Under the pieces are notes generated by a model. The model did no database searches and was not told the origin of the DNA. It saw nothing but the letters and a program-made list of their open reading frames with translations. A stretch of DNA of 64,000 nt from positions 62,001 to 126,000 of the forward strand of contig JACKJR010000006.1 of the NCBI GenBank assembly GCA_020637855.1, in the 5' to 3' direction. Below are positions 44,930-55,613 of the stretch, one piece after another. The position numbers and the translations under genes are program-made. The stretch comes from Rhodobiaceae bacterium (GTDB lineage: Bacteria > Pseudomonadota > Alphaproteobacteria > Rhizobiales > Tepidamorphaceae). The stretch's first letter is position 1. Each line of letters starts with the position of its first letter.

Positions 44930-45403
44930 TTACTGACCCGGATTGCGCTTGAGAATATCGAGCGTGGAGGGATCGAGCGCGATGATCACGCCGATTACCA
45001 TCAGTACCGCCAGCCCGCCGATGATGGCCATGATAATACCGAAGGACAGCCGGCTTTCCTCGTATTCGTGCAGCAGTTCGTCGACATTGCGGCCCTGCCT
45101 TGGCGGCAGTTGCGTCAGGGTGCCTTCCGGCGGTCGTTGCGGGGGCTGATATGGCGGGGCTTTCGGCGCCTGGCGGGAACGCATGGCGAAAAGCCTGTCG
45201 ATATTGGCCTCGATGTCGCTGATTGCGGTCTCGAGCTCCTGCATCTGCATGAGCCGCTGATAGGCGGACATCGGCGGATTGGATTGCGCGATCAGCTGAT
45301 CCAGATGCGCGCGGGTTGCGGCATAAAGCTCCTGGCGCGCACCCGCATTGTCCGGGCCCAGTTCAACTGCCCGCCGCGCAAGTATCGCGTGAAACCGGTT
45401 CAT
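44930..45403 (-). CDS. Membrane protein of unknown function
   Basis: A 157-residue protein I do not recognise. A helical, Gln/Arg-rich N-terminal part (about residues 1-75) with a possible coiled coil (ELETAISDIEANIDRLFAMR) is followed by a proline-rich linker (APPYQPPQRPPEG), then one strong C-terminal membrane helix (FGIIMAIIGGLAVLMVIGVIIAL). It is 43 bases upstream of rmuC on the same strand, so the two may share a transcript. The single C-terminal helix suggests an inner-membrane anchored cytoplasmic protein. Confidence 0.75.
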   Translation of the reverse strand: MNRFHAILARRAVELGPDNAGARQELYAATRAHLDQLIAQSNPPMSAYQRLMQMQELETAISDIEANIDRLFAMRSRQAPKAPPYQPPQRPPEGTLTQLPPRQGRNVDELLHEYEESRLSFGIIMAIIGGLAVLMVIGVIIALDPSTLDILKRNPGQ

Positions 45404-45544
45404 TGCCGTCGTATTGTCCGCACACCATGCCGCAACGCGGCACCTACCTTCGGTGCGCGTCGCCCCCCTATATCCAACATGTCAGGGTAATGGGCGCCGG
45501 TGTCAATAAACGGACAGAGATTTCCGCTGCGTTCTCGTAAACGA

Positions 45545-46726
<1,182 letters not shown>

Positions 46727-46967
46727 GAAGTTCAAACCCTGTGTCCGCTTGCGGCCCGGAGTCCGGACCGGAGATGCTCGATATGGTTTTCTTGAGGTTT
46801 AAGCACATTACACAGCGTGGCCAAAGCCCTGGCGGAAGGCATGGTTGACATGCATGCGGCGATTGTTGCCGTTTGCACCGCCTCAAAGCGTCGATAAGAG
46901 GGGGTGTTCTATATCGTCCGTCGCGACTAATGTTGCCCGCAAACTGAGATCCGACCCGGAAACACCA

Positions 46968-48293
46968 ATGCCTTCAACACCGCGTATGCTGCGTCTCGAG
47001 ACGCTTGATGCTGCTGAATACCAGCAGCTCCTCAAGCGCACGGAAGACGATCTCGAACCTTACATTGACGCCGTGCGTCCCGTTGTCGCCGATGTCGCCG
47101 AGCGTGGGGATGCCGCGCTTGTGGACTGCGCGAAGCGCTTTGACGGTGCCGATATATCGGCGGATGCGATCTGCGCCACAAAGGAAGATTTCGCGCGCGC
47201 CGAAGCCCGTCTCGATGACGACATCAAGGAAACCTTGCGCTTTGCCGCAGACGCCATCCGCCGCTTCCACGAAGCGCAGATGCCCGAGGACATGTGGCTG
47301 AAGGAAATGTCGCCGGGTGTGCTTGCGGGCGAACGCTGGACGCCGATCCGCGCGGTTGCCTGCTATGTGCCACGCGGCAAGGGCGCGTTTCCCTCCGTTG
47401 CCCTGATGACGACGATTCCGGCCAAAGTCGCAGGCGTCGAGGAGATCGCCGTGCTGACCCCGCCAGTGCAAGATGGCGGCATTGATGATGCGACGCTTTA
47501 TGCCTGCGCCCTGTCGGGCATCTCGACCGTCTACAAGGCTGGCGGCGCGCAGGCGGTTGCCGCTGCCGCTTACGGAACAGGTACCATTCCGCGGTGCGAC
47601 AAGATCGTCGGACCGGGAAGCCCGTGGTTCATGGCCGCCAAGCGGCTTCTGGCGGGGAAGATCGACCCCGGCTCGCCCGCAGGCCCAAGTGAATCGATCG
47701 TGATCGCAGATCGCACCGCCGATGTGCGCAAGGTTGCGCTCGACGTGCTCAACGAGGCCGAGCACGGTGACGATTCCTCCGTCTATCTGGTCACCGACGA
47801 CGAGGCTTTCGCCGACAAGGTGCGGGCGGAAATCATGTCGCTCTTCGAACACATGGGCGAGCAGCGCATCGGCTTTGCTTCCGCTGTTCTGTCCGGCGAT
47901 CATGGCGGCATCCTCGTTGCGCCGGATCGCGATGCGGCATGCCGTTTCGTTGATGATTATGCGCCCGAACACCTGATGGTGCACTCTGCCGACCCTTGGC
48001 CGTATCTGTCGCAATTGCGTCATGCCGGCGAAATATTGCTGGGCGAACATGCCGCGATTTCGATTGCCAATTTCGTCCTGGGGCCCAACCATGTCCTGCC
48101 GACTTCCGGCGGAGCGCGCACGGCATCGCCACTGTCGGTCTTCGACTACATGAAGCGTCAGACGATTGCGCACCTGTCGGAAAGCGGTTACCGCGCACTT
48201 GCCCCGCATGCGCGCACGCTTGCCCGCTACGAAGGCTTCGATGCCCATGCCAATGCGGTTTCCCCGCTGCGCGACGGAAAAGACAGGCCCTGA
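46968..48293 (+). CDS. Histidinol-dehydrogenase-family NAD dehydrogenase (paralogue)
   Basis: A 441-residue HisD-family protein. It retains PAGPSESIVIAD, the catalytic pair Glu334-His335 in YAPEHLMVHS, GPNHVLPTSGGARTASPLS and the C-terminal YEGFDAHANAV (His428). But two of the four zinc ligands of E. coli HisD are changed: Gln259 corresponds to Glu263 (LNEAEHG), Asp360 to Asn368 (ANFVLGPNHV). The GPGNxYV block is GPGSPWFM. It may be a paralogue with another substrate (family members include sulfopropanediol dehydrogenase HpsN) rather than the histidine enzyme. mprF follows 27 bases downstream. Confidence 0.8.
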   Translation: MPSTPRMLRLETLDAAEYQQLLKRTEDDLEPYIDAVRPVVADVAERGDAALVDCAKRFDGADISADAICATKEDFARAEARLDDDIKETLRFAADAIRRFHEAQMPEDMWLKEMSPGVLAGERWTPIRAVACYVPRGKGAFPSVALMTTIPAKVAGVEEIAVLTPPVQDGGIDDATLYACALSGISTVYKAGGAQAVAAAAYGTGTIPRCDKIVGPGSPWFMAAKRLLAGKIDPGSPAGPSESIVIADRTADVRKVALDVLNEAEHGDDSSVYLVTDDEAFADKVRAEIMSLFEHMGEQRIGFASAVLSGDHGGILVAPDRDAACRFVDDYAPEHLMVHSADPWPYLSQLRHAGEILLGEHAAISIANFVLGPNHVLPTSGGARTASPLSVFDYMKRQTIAHLSESGYRALAPHARTLARYEGFDAHANAVSPLRDGKDRP

Positions 48294-48320
48294 GCTGGAT
48301 TTGCCGGGAAGGCGCCGCTG

Positions 48321-50903
48321 ATGACGGAAATCCAGGCCTCGGTGTTGGCGGCGTCCCGCGAACGGCTCTGGCGCTGGCTGGCCGCCGGGGCCAGCATGAT
48401 CGTCTTCGCCGCAGCGTTGTTCGCGCTCAACCGCCTGTTGGCGGACGTGCGCATCGGCGAGGTCATGGCGGCCTTCTCCTCGGTGACCCGTCAGGCCCTG
48501 TTTTCCAGCATCGGCCTCACCGCTCTCAGCTATCTGACGCTCACCGGCTATGACGCGGTTGCTCTCAGGCACCTCAATCTGAAAGTGCCCTATGGCCACA
48601 CCGCGCTTGCCTCCTTCACCAGCTACGCCTTCTCCAACAACATCGGTCTTGCGCTTCTGACCGGCGGATCTATCCGCTACCGCATCTATTCGCTGGAAGG
48701 CCTGACCGCCGTCGACATCGCCGCGCTGACCGGCATCTCGACCCTGACGTTTTTCCTCGGCGCGCTTTGTGCGTTGGGAATCGTGATGGTCGTCGAGCCC
48801 GTGACGCTTGGTGCGATCGATCGCCTGCCGATCACCATCAACCAGATGATCGGCATCATCATGCTGGCGGCGCTTGCGGTCTATTGCATCTGGGTGTCGC
48901 TGCGACAGCGCGCGCTCATGGTGCGCGGATTCCGGCTGCGGCTTCCCGGTGCCGCGCTGACGCTGAGCCAGATTGCCATCGCGGTCACCGATATCGTGTT
49001 CGCGTCGGCTGCACTCTATGTGCTGATGCCGCCCGAACTTGGCGTGGACTACACCGCATTTGCCGGTGTCTTCGTCGCGGCCCTGACGCTTGGCATTCTG
49101 GCTCATACGCCCGGTGGCATCGGTGTGTTCGAGGCGATGATCCTGATCGCGCTTCCCGAGGCTCCGCCCGATGTCATACTCGGACGCCTGATCCTGTTCC
49201 GCTGCGTCTACTACCTGCTGCCGCTTGGCGTCGCAGCAGGGTTGTTCGCCCTCAACGAGGCATTGCATCCCGCCGGCGTCGCGCGGCGGCTGGGTGACAG
49301 GGCGCTTGCCGTCGGTGGCGCGGCGGCACCGCAGCTGCTTGGCGTTCTGGTGCTGGCATGTGGCGCACTGGTTCTGCTTTCCGGCGCTGCAACGCCGGAT
49401 CACGCCCGCCATGACTGGATATCCGGACTGCTGCCCGGTTTCATCCGCGACGGTGCGCATATGACCGCGGGGCTCGCCGGTGTGTCGCTGGTGATCTTGT
49501 CGCGCGGCCTGTTCCGGCGCCTGACCCATGCCTGGCGTTACGCGGTTATTGCGCTGGGTGTCGGGGCCGTGTCGGTTGTCTTGCGCGGACTGGATTTCGA
49601 GGAAGCCTCGATTCTTGTCTTCGCGCTGTTCGTGCTGCTGGGCACGCGGCGCGGGTTTGCCAGGCGTGGGCGGGTTCGTGCCCAGACCTATTCAGCAGCC
49701 TGGATCGCGGTGATCGTCACAGTGGTTGGATTTTCGCTGTGGATCGGAGTTCTGGCTTACGGCCAGCAGGGCCTTGATCCCGAAGCGCTGATGCGTTTCG
49801 GCCCGCAGGAGGATGCGGCTCGCTTCATGCGCACCTCGCTCTCCGTGGTGCTCTGCGCGCTCGTATTCATCGCCATCACGGCACTGCGGCTGCACGAGGA
49901 ACCCGATACCGCACCGGTTATCCCGCTGGCGGTGCGTGCCATCGTGCGCAAGTCATCGGACCCGACAGCCCGGCTCGCATTTTCAGGCGACAAGCGGTTC
50001 CTTGTCGATGATGCCGATACCGCATTCCTGATGTATGCGGTCCAGCGGCGTTCCTGGATCGCCATCGGCATGCCGCAAGGCGCCATCGAAGCAGCCCCTG
50101 GCCTGCTGTGGCGGTTTCGCGAACTTGCAGAACTGGAAGGCGGGATTCCCGCGGTTTTCAACGTTGCGGAAAACGATGGACCGGCTCTGGAGGAGATCGG
50201 CCTTGTGCTGGCGCATATCGGCGACCGTGCCGTTGTTTCAACCGCGCCGGCATCCTTCTCCCCCGGCATGCCCTCCGGCTGGTCGGTATTGCCTGCAGCG
50301 GAAATGGATGGCGACGTGCCATCGGCAAGGCTTGCTGAAATCGAAACGGCATGGCGCGCGCGTCACCCCTTCGCCGAGACAGGGTTCATGCAGGGCAGGC
50401 TTTCACCCGATGGTGCAGCGCGTGGCGATCTCGTGTTGCTTGTCCGGGAATACCGGATCGAGGGGTTCGCTGTGATCTGGACCGAAGGCACCAAGGAAGC
50501 GGTTCTGGATGTGTTGCGCCTGTCGGACGAAGCCGAGGCAGAGCTGGGAGAAAAGGCGCTCGAAGCGCTCGTGCATTGTGCGATTTCCCACGCATGCAGC
50601 GTTGGCGCCAAGCGGATGCGTATCGGCCTCGTCCCCCCTGAAGGGCTGGACAAATTCTTGCTGGCGCCAGCCTTGCAGCATGCCGGCCCTGCATTCTGGT
50701 CTCACGGCGGCCATTTCGCGAATGCCGCGGATCTGCGCCGTTTCGCCCTTTCCTTCGGTCCCGATCTGCAGCCACGCCACATCGCCACTGCTGGCGGTGT
50801 GGTGCTGAGTGCGGCCGTCATGGACACGGCAACTTTGATGACGGGGCGTCCTCTGCCACGCCGGCCGCGCCTCGACATTCGCCCGGAAACACCGGGAACA
50901 TGA
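48321..50903 (+). CDS. mprF: Bifunctional phosphatidylglycerol lysyltransferase/flippase
   Basis: An 860-residue MprF: an N-terminal flippase domain of about eight helices (FTSYAFSNNIGLALLTGGSIRY and AHTPGGIGVFEAMILIALPE are hallmarks), further helices to about residue 530, and a C-terminal cytosolic aminoacyltransferase domain (DUF2156-like: FLVDDADTAFLMYAVQRRSW, RKARIGLVPPEGL-type end). It transfers Lys or another amino acid from tRNA to phosphatidylglycerol and moves it to the outer leaflet, lowering surface charge. It lies in a run with the HisD-like gene. Confidence 0.94.
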   Translation: MTEIQASVLAASRERLWRWLAAGASMIVFAAALFALNRLLADVRIGEVMAAFSSVTRQALFSSIGLTALSYLTLTGYDAVALRHLNLKVPYGHTALASFTSYAFSNNIGLALLTGGSIRYRIYSLEGLTAVDIAALTGISTLTFFLGALCALGIVMVVEPVTLGAIDRLPITINQMIGIIMLAALAVYCIWVSLRQRALMVRGFRLRLPGAALTLSQIAIAVTDIVFASAALYVLMPPELGVDYTAFAGVFVAALTLGILAHTPGGIGVFEAMILIALPEAPPDVILGRLILFRCVYYLLPLGVAAGLFALNEALHPAGVARRLGDRALAVGGAAAPQLLGVLVLACGALVLLSGAATPDHARHDWISGLLPGFIRDGAHMTAGLAGVSLVILSRGLFRRLTHAWRYAVIALGVGAVSVVLRGLDFEEASILVFALFVLLGTRRGFARRGRVRAQTYSAAWIAVIVTVVGFSLWIGVLAYGQQGLDPEALMRFGPQEDAARFMRTSLSVVLCALVFIAITALRLHEEPDTAPVIPLAVRAIVRKSSDPTARLAFSGDKRFLVDDADTAFLMYAVQRRSWIAIGMPQGAIEAAPGLLWRFRELAELEGGIPAVFNVAENDGPALEEIGLVLAHIGDRAVVSTAPASFSPGMPSGWSVLPAAEMDGDVPSARLAEIETAWRARHPFAETGFMQGRLSPDGAARGDLVLLVREYRIEGFAVIWTEGTKEAVLDVLRLSDEAEAELGEKALEALVHCAISHACSVGAKRMRIGLVPPEGLDKFLLAPALQHAGPAFWSHGGHFANAADLRRFALSFGPDLQPRHIATAGGVVLSAAVMDTATLMTGRPLPRRPRLDIRPETPGT

Positions 50904-50990
50904 AAGCTTAGGCTTGCTAGCGGGGCCTTTCGTCTCCATGTTCGGCGTTCAGATCACGATTCACGTCCGTGCCAGGCCGCTATTCCCCGA

Positions 50991-52079
50991 ATGCCGCGAA
51001 CACAGCCTTTCAAACTGCTGACCGCAATTTTCCGGCGCTGCCTGGCCATTACGCTTGCTGCTGTTGCCGCAACCGCTACGCCTGCAACGGCCCAGGAGCA
51101 GAAGACGCTCTCGCTTTACAACTGGCCGAACTACTTCCCGCCAAACCTGTTGCGGCGGTTCGAGGCGGAAACCGGAATTCACGTCCAGCTCGGGATTTAC
51201 GATTCCAACGAGCAGATGATCGAACGCATCCGCAAGCCCGATCATGGCTACGACCTCGTAGTGCCGAGCGACTATGCCGCCGCGCAGATGATCCAGGAAG
51301 GGCTTGTCGAAACCCTTGATGCGTCGGCCCTGCCGAATTTCGCAAACGTCTTACCGCCGCACGATGCGCCGTCATTCGATCCCGCCCGCAAATTCACCGC
51401 ACCATACATGTGGGGCACGGTCGGCTTCGCCTATGACAGCAAGGCCGTTGGCGATGCACCGGTCCCGGAAAGCTGGTCGGTGCTGTTCGAGCCGCCCACC
51501 GCACTGCAAGGCCGCATTGCAATGCTCGACGACGAAGTCGAGGTGTTCAGCGCTGCCGCATACTATCTCGGGCTCGATCCGTGCAGTGGCGACGAAGCCC
51601 AGCATGGGCGCATTCTCGAATTGCTGGAGAAACAGGCGGCAAGCGTCGCGGAATATGATTCCAATGGCACCGTTACACGGATGCTGACGGGAGCCGTTGC
51701 CGCACATATGCAATGGAACACGTCGGCCCATCGGGTGCGTCAGTCGCGCCAGGATGTCGTCTACGTCTATCCGCAGGAGGGGCTTCACTGGTGGCAGGAT
51801 AATTTCGCCATCCCCCGCGGGGCGCCCAATATCGAGGCGGCGCGCACATTCGTGAACTGGATGCTCAGTCCCCGCAATGCCGCCGAGGCGTCGAACTTTA
51901 CCGGCTACATGAATGCGGTCCGCGGGTCGGCCGAATTCCTTGAACCGGCCCTGCGCGAGGACCCGGCGATCAACATGCCGGAAGGCTATGCGGACCGCTT
52001 GCGGACCGCTCCGGTCTGTCCCTCCGCCATCCAGAACATGCGTCACGAACTCTGGCAGAAACTGCGCGGGGCTGACTGA
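50991..52079 (+). CDS. PotD/PotF-like polyamine-binding protein
   Basis: A 362-residue extracellular solute-binding protein (type 1 SBP). Signal peptide: CLAITLAAVAATATPATA. Mature LSLYNWPNYFPPNLLRRFEAE and YDLVVPSDYAAAQMIQEGLVE are PotD/PotF features, and YPQEGLHWWQDNFAIPRGAPN with AARTFVNWMLSP the later ones. It would bind putrescine or spermidine, but no PotA/B/C genes are nearby, so it may feed a distant importer or sense polyamines. It is 87 bases after mprF and could be co-transcribed. Confidence 0.88.
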   Translation: MPRTQPFKLLTAIFRRCLAITLAAVAATATPATAQEQKTLSLYNWPNYFPPNLLRRFEAETGIHVQLGIYDSNEQMIERIRKPDHGYDLVVPSDYAAAQMIQEGLVETLDASALPNFANVLPPHDAPSFDPARKFTAPYMWGTVGFAYDSKAVGDAPVPESWSVLFEPPTALQGRIAMLDDEVEVFSAAAYYLGLDPCSGDEAQHGRILELLEKQAASVAEYDSNGTVTRMLTGAVAAHMQWNTSAHRVRQSRQDVVYVYPQEGLHWWQDNFAIPRGAPNIEAARTFVNWMLSPRNAAEASNFTGYMNAVRGSAEFLEPALREDPAINMPEGYADRLRTAPVCPSAIQNMRHELWQKLRGAD

Positions 52080-52088
52080 GGCAGGCGT

Positions 52089-52742
52089 CTAGCCGGACGC
52101 GGGCAATGCAAGCCCGTGGATGGTCTGCCGCAATGCGTCGATCCCGGCCCCGGTATTGCTTGAGGTGGCAATGATGCCGGGAAACGCTGCCGGGTGCTTC
52201 GCCACCGCAGCTTCGGTATCCGCAATCCGCTTTTCCAGTTCCGCAGGTTTCAGCTTGTCGGTCTTGGTCAGCACCGCCTGCCAGGATACGGCAGAGACAT
52301 CGAGCGTCTCCATGACCGGCTCGTCTGCAGCCTTGATGCCATGGCGGGCATCAATCAGCAGGAACACACGGGCAAGGTTGACGCGGCCGCGCAGGTAGTC
52401 GTGGATCAGCCCGGTCCATGTCTTGACCACGGCCTTCGGCGCGCTGGCATAGCCGTGGCCGGGCAGGTCGACAATACGGATGCGCCCGCCGGCATCGAAG
52501 AAATTGATCTCGCGCGTGCGCCCCGGCGTGCCGGACGTGCGGGCAAGCTGGCGCCGCCCTGTAACGGCGTTGATCAGGCTGGACTTGCCCACGTTGGAAC
52601 GCCCGGCAAAGGCGATTTCGGGCACATCGGTCGAGGGCAGGCTTGCCATTGCCGTGACGCCGAGCATGAAGTCGATGCGCCCGGCAAACAGCTTGCGCGC
52701 ATCCTCCGCCGCGTCGGCTGCCGTGTGCCCCGGCTCGTCCAT
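52089..52742 (-). CDS. engB: Ribosome-biogenesis GTPase YihA/EngB
   Basis: A 217-residue GTPase needed for 50S ribosomal assembly. G1 is GRSNVGKSSLINA, G2 near RTSGTPGRTREINFF, G3 VDLPGHGYA and G4 TKTDKLK. The ATG at 52742 begins MDEPGHTAADAAEDA; codons above it lie within yidC's stop region. It closes the rpmH-rnpA-yidC-engB run on the minus strand. Confidence 0.95.
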   Translation of the reverse strand: MDEPGHTAADAAEDARKLFAGRIDFMLGVTAMASLPSTDVPEIAFAGRSNVGKSSLINAVTGRRQLARTSGTPGRTREINFFDAGGRIRIVDLPGHGYASAPKAVVKTWTGLIHDYLRGRVNLARVFLLIDARHGIKAADEPVMETLDVSAVSWQAVLTKTDKLKPAELEKRIADTEAAVAKHPAAFPGIIATSSNTGAGIDALRQTIHGLALPASG

Positions 52743-52749
52743 GACGATG

Positions 52750-54588
52750 CTACTTCTTGGCTTCTTCGGACTTGTTTCTTCGGAACAGGGCGCGGGTATT
52801 TTCCCAGATGTCCACATCCACCCCCTGCCGCTTCATGATCGTGTACTGCTGCAGGATCGACAGCGTGTTGTTCCAGGTCCAGTAGATGACGAGACCTGCC
52901 GGAAACGATGCCAGCATGAACATGAAGATCAGCGGCATCCAGGCGAAGATCATCGCCTGTGTCGGGTCCGGCGGCGGCGGGTTGAGGCGCATCTGGATGA
53001 ACATCGAGATGCCCATCGCCAGAGGCCAGATGCCAAGCATGAGAATCTGCGGAGGGTCCCACGGGATAGCGCCGAACAGGTTGAAGATCGTCGTCGGGTC
53101 CGGAGCCGACAAGTCCTTGATCCAGCCGAAGAACGGCGCGTGGCGCATTTCGATGGTGACGAACAGCACCTTGTAGAGCGCGAAGAACACGGGGATCTGG
53201 ACGACAATGGGAAGGCAGCCCGACAGCGGGTTGATCTTTTCCTTCTTGTACAGCTCCATCAGCGCCTGCTGCTGCTTCATCTTGTCTTCGGCATAGCGTT
53301 CGCGGATTTTCTGCATCTCCGGCTGCACCTTCTTCATGCCCGCCATCGACTTGTAGGACTTGTTGGCGAGCGGGAAGAACGCGAGCTTGAGCAGCACCGT
53401 GACCAGCAGGATTGCGATGCCGAAATTGCCGAAGAACTTGAAGAAGTAGTCGATCGCATAGAACAGCGGCTTGGTGATGAAATAGAACCAGCCCCAGTCG
53501 ATCAGCAGTTCGAAACGGTCGATCCCGAGATTATTTTCATAGCCATCGATGATCGAAACCTGCTTGGCGCCCGCAAAAAGCCGGTTGGATACGCTGGCTT
53601 CGCCGCCAGCCGGGATGCTCAGGGCTTCACGCAGGTAATCCGACTGGTAGGTCGTGACGTTCTGCCCGCCGGAAGTCACTGATCCGGAAGCAAAGCGCGC
53701 CTTGAAGTTCGAACCCTGATCGGGAATCAGGGCAGCCGCCCAGTATTTGTCTGTGATGCCGAGCCAGCCGCCAGTGGTCTCGAAGGTCTGCGGACCGTCA
53801 TCGGTCAGATCATCGTAGTCGATTTCCTTCAGGCCATCCTCGCCGAGAACCCCGATGAGGCCCTCGTGCAGGATATAGAAACTTTTCGTATCCGGCTTGC
53901 CGTGGCGCGAAATCAGTCCGTAGGGAAACAGCGACACCGCCGTTTCAGATTCGTTTGTGACGGTATCCGTGACCGTGAACATGAACTGGGGATCGACTTC
54001 GAGCTTGCGGCGGAACGTCAGGCCTCCAGCCTTGTAGACAATGGTGACCGGATTGCCTGGTGTCAGCTTTTCACCGGATTCCACCTGCCACAGCGTGTTG
54101 GCGTCCGGCGTCGCAACGTTCTGGCCTGCCGCGCCCACGAAACCGAATTCGGCGTAGTATGGGTGGGGACTGCCGGATGGCGACAGCAACACGATCTGAT
54201 CGCTCTTGGGATCGACCGTTTCGCGATAATCGCTCAGAACCACGTCATCGATGCGCCCGCCCTTGAGCGAGATCGAGCCATGCATTTCCGGTGTTTCGAC
54301 CGTAATGCGTGATGTTTGTGCCAGCGCTGTCTGCCGGTCCATCGCCGGCAATGCGGTTGCCGAACCCTGAGCGCCCATGGCGGGCGTGGCCTCGCCCGGC
54401 TTGGGGACGCCGACACCGCCTTGCCCCGCCCCTGCGGCCTTGCCGGCTTCCACGGCAGCCTGCTGCTCGCGCAGTGCCTGTTCCTGCTGCTGGCGTTCCA
54501 TTTGCGGCACGTTGTAGGCGTAGTGCCAGCTGATCAGCACTATGAAGGACAGCGCAATGGCGATCAGGTAGTTCCGGTTGTCGATCAT
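52750..54588 (-). CDS. yidC: Membrane protein insertase YidC
   Basis: A 612-residue insertase. N-terminal helix (MIDNRNYLIAIALSFIVLIS), then an Ala/Gly-rich variable stretch and a large periplasmic beta-sandwich (residues about 70-365). The conserved C-terminal five-helix core includes FGNFGIAILLVTVLLKLAFF, with the functional Arg-type loop, YKSMAGMKKVQPEMQKIRER and PLSGCLPIVVQIPVFFALYK. It inserts proteins with or without SecYEG. The ATG overlaps the rnpA stop. Confidence 0.96.
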   Translation of the reverse strand: MIDNRNYLIAIALSFIVLISWHYAYNVPQMERQQQEQALREQQAAVEAGKAAGAGQGGVGVPKPGEATPAMGAQGSATALPAMDRQTALAQTSRITVETPEMHGSISLKGGRIDDVVLSDYRETVDPKSDQIVLLSPSGSPHPYYAEFGFVGAAGQNVATPDANTLWQVESGEKLTPGNPVTIVYKAGGLTFRRKLEVDPQFMFTVTDTVTNESETAVSLFPYGLISRHGKPDTKSFYILHEGLIGVLGEDGLKEIDYDDLTDDGPQTFETTGGWLGITDKYWAAALIPDQGSNFKARFASGSVTSGGQNVTTYQSDYLREALSIPAGGEASVSNRLFAGAKQVSIIDGYENNLGIDRFELLIDWGWFYFITKPLFYAIDYFFKFFGNFGIAILLVTVLLKLAFFPLANKSYKSMAGMKKVQPEMQKIRERYAEDKMKQQQALMELYKKEKINPLSGCLPIVVQIPVFFALYKVLFVTIEMRHAPFFGWIKDLSAPDPTTIFNLFGAIPWDPPQILMLGIWPLAMGISMFIQMRLNPPPPDPTQAMIFAWMPLIFMFMLASFPAGLVIYWTWNNTLSILQQYTIMKRQGVDVDIWENTRALFRRNKSEEAKK

Positions 54589-55004
54589 CGGGAGCCCATT
54601 TTATGTGCGGGCCCTGCTGCCTGTGCAGGGCGGGGAGCGTTTCCGGTTCGGTGCACGCTCACGATGGCGCTTTCAAGGTCTTTCGCCAGCAAATCGAAGG
54701 ATAGGGTTAGCGCCGCGGGGCGGGCAATCACCACATAATCGTATCCCGGCTGCAAGGTTCCGGGCTCCAGGGCGCGCAGAATATGGCGCAACCTGCGCTT
54801 GATCCTGTTGCGCTGAACCGCCCCGCCTGTCTTGCGGCTGACGGTCAGGCCGGCGCGGGTCACGTTCACGCCGGGTTCGTCCCGATGCCTCGCCCGCAGG
54901 ACGAATGCCTGACGAACCGCCTTGCGGCCAGCCTGCGCGCGCAGAAAATCCGCCCGGCGTCGCAGGATTTGAACCTCCGCGGGCATGAAGCTTCCGGCGC
55001 TCAT
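54585..55004 (-). CDS. rnpA: Ribonuclease P protein component
   Basis: A 139-residue basic protein that with the RNase P RNA trims tRNA 5' ends. The RNR motif is VQRNRIKRRLRHILR, preceded by LTVSRKTGGA; DFLRAQAGRKAVRQAFVLR is the N-terminal substrate-binding part. The ATG at 55004 gives MSAGSFMPAEVQIL; 54986 is an alternative. It follows rpmH by 53 bases, as usual. Confidence 0.94.
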   Translation of the reverse strand: MSAGSFMPAEVQILRRRADFLRAQAGRKAVRQAFVLRARHRDEPGVNVTRAGLTVSRKTGGAVQRNRIKRRLRHILRALEPGTLQPGYDYVVIARPAALTLSFDLLAKDLESAIVSVHRTGNAPRPAQAAGPAHKMGSR

Positions 55005-55057
55005 GGGTGACGCTGGCTCCGTCGGGCCGGTGTAATCGTCAACCGGCTGCGGGGCGC

Positions 55058-55192
55058 TCAGGCCGACAGCCGCTTGCGGCCGCGGGCCCGGCGGCGGGCA
55101 AGAACCTTGCGGCCGTTCTTGGTGGCCATGCGGGCGCGGAAGCCATGGCGGCGCTTGCGCACGAGGCGGCTTGGTTGAAAGGTCCGTTTCAC
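55058..55192 (-). CDS. rpmH: 50S ribosomal protein L34
   Basis: A 44-residue very basic ribosomal protein: MKRTFQPSRLVRKRRHGFRA, then RMATKNGRKVLARRRARGRK and RLSA, identical in form to bacterial L34. The start is GTG (complement of 55190-55192). It is the first gene of the rpmH-rnpA-yidC-engB operon; a good promoter lies about 215 bases upstream. Confidence 0.97.
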   Translation of the reverse strand: MKRTFQPSRLVRKRRHGFRARMATKNGRKVLARRRARGRKRLSA

Positions 55193-55407
55193 GGCACATC
55201 TCCATCCATTTCGGTGCGCCGGCTGTTTGCAGGCCGCATCGGCCGCCGCATTCCGCACGCATTCTGATCTTTGGCAGGCTGCCCGGATGTTTCGCGCTGA
55301 AACACCGGCCGTTTGCCACTTCCTGTCCGCCGTTGCGCATGACCGCACCCTGACGGGTTCTTGTGGCAAACGCGTAACGCGCGGGCGATGGCGCCTGCGT
55401 TGCGCGG

Positions 55408-55437
55408 CTTATACGGGAGGGTGGAGGGACAAGTCAA
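55408..55437 (-). promoter_or_regulatory. Promoter upstream of rpmH
   Basis: On the minus strand TTGACT (55432-55437) and TATAAG (55408-55413) are 18 bases apart, a near-consensus pair. The predicted start near 55401 gives a leader of about 210 bases before rpmH. The rest of the 420-base gap 55193-55613 shows no gene. Confidence 0.7.
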
Positions 55438-55613
55438 CGCGCCAAAGGCGCTTCTTTATACGCAGATCACGCAACAGACGGTAATTCTCACTTGTCGGTG
55501 AATTCAGCGCGAGAACCCATGCAGTTTGCGAAAGAGTTGTTAGGTAGAGACGATCCTGCCGTACCCGCGCGTGCAGGAACATGATACTTGAATGACAGTC
55601 AGGGCAGGATCCT

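Noticed and set aside
46968..48293. Plain hisD annotation
   Set aside because: Two zinc-ligand positions are changed and no other histidine gene is near, so I list it as a family paralogue instead.
46974..49529. Very long open frame (851 codons) on the minus strand
   Set aside because: It is antisense to the HisD-like and mprF genes, has no domain similarity and a composition typical of antisense frames in GC-rich DNA.
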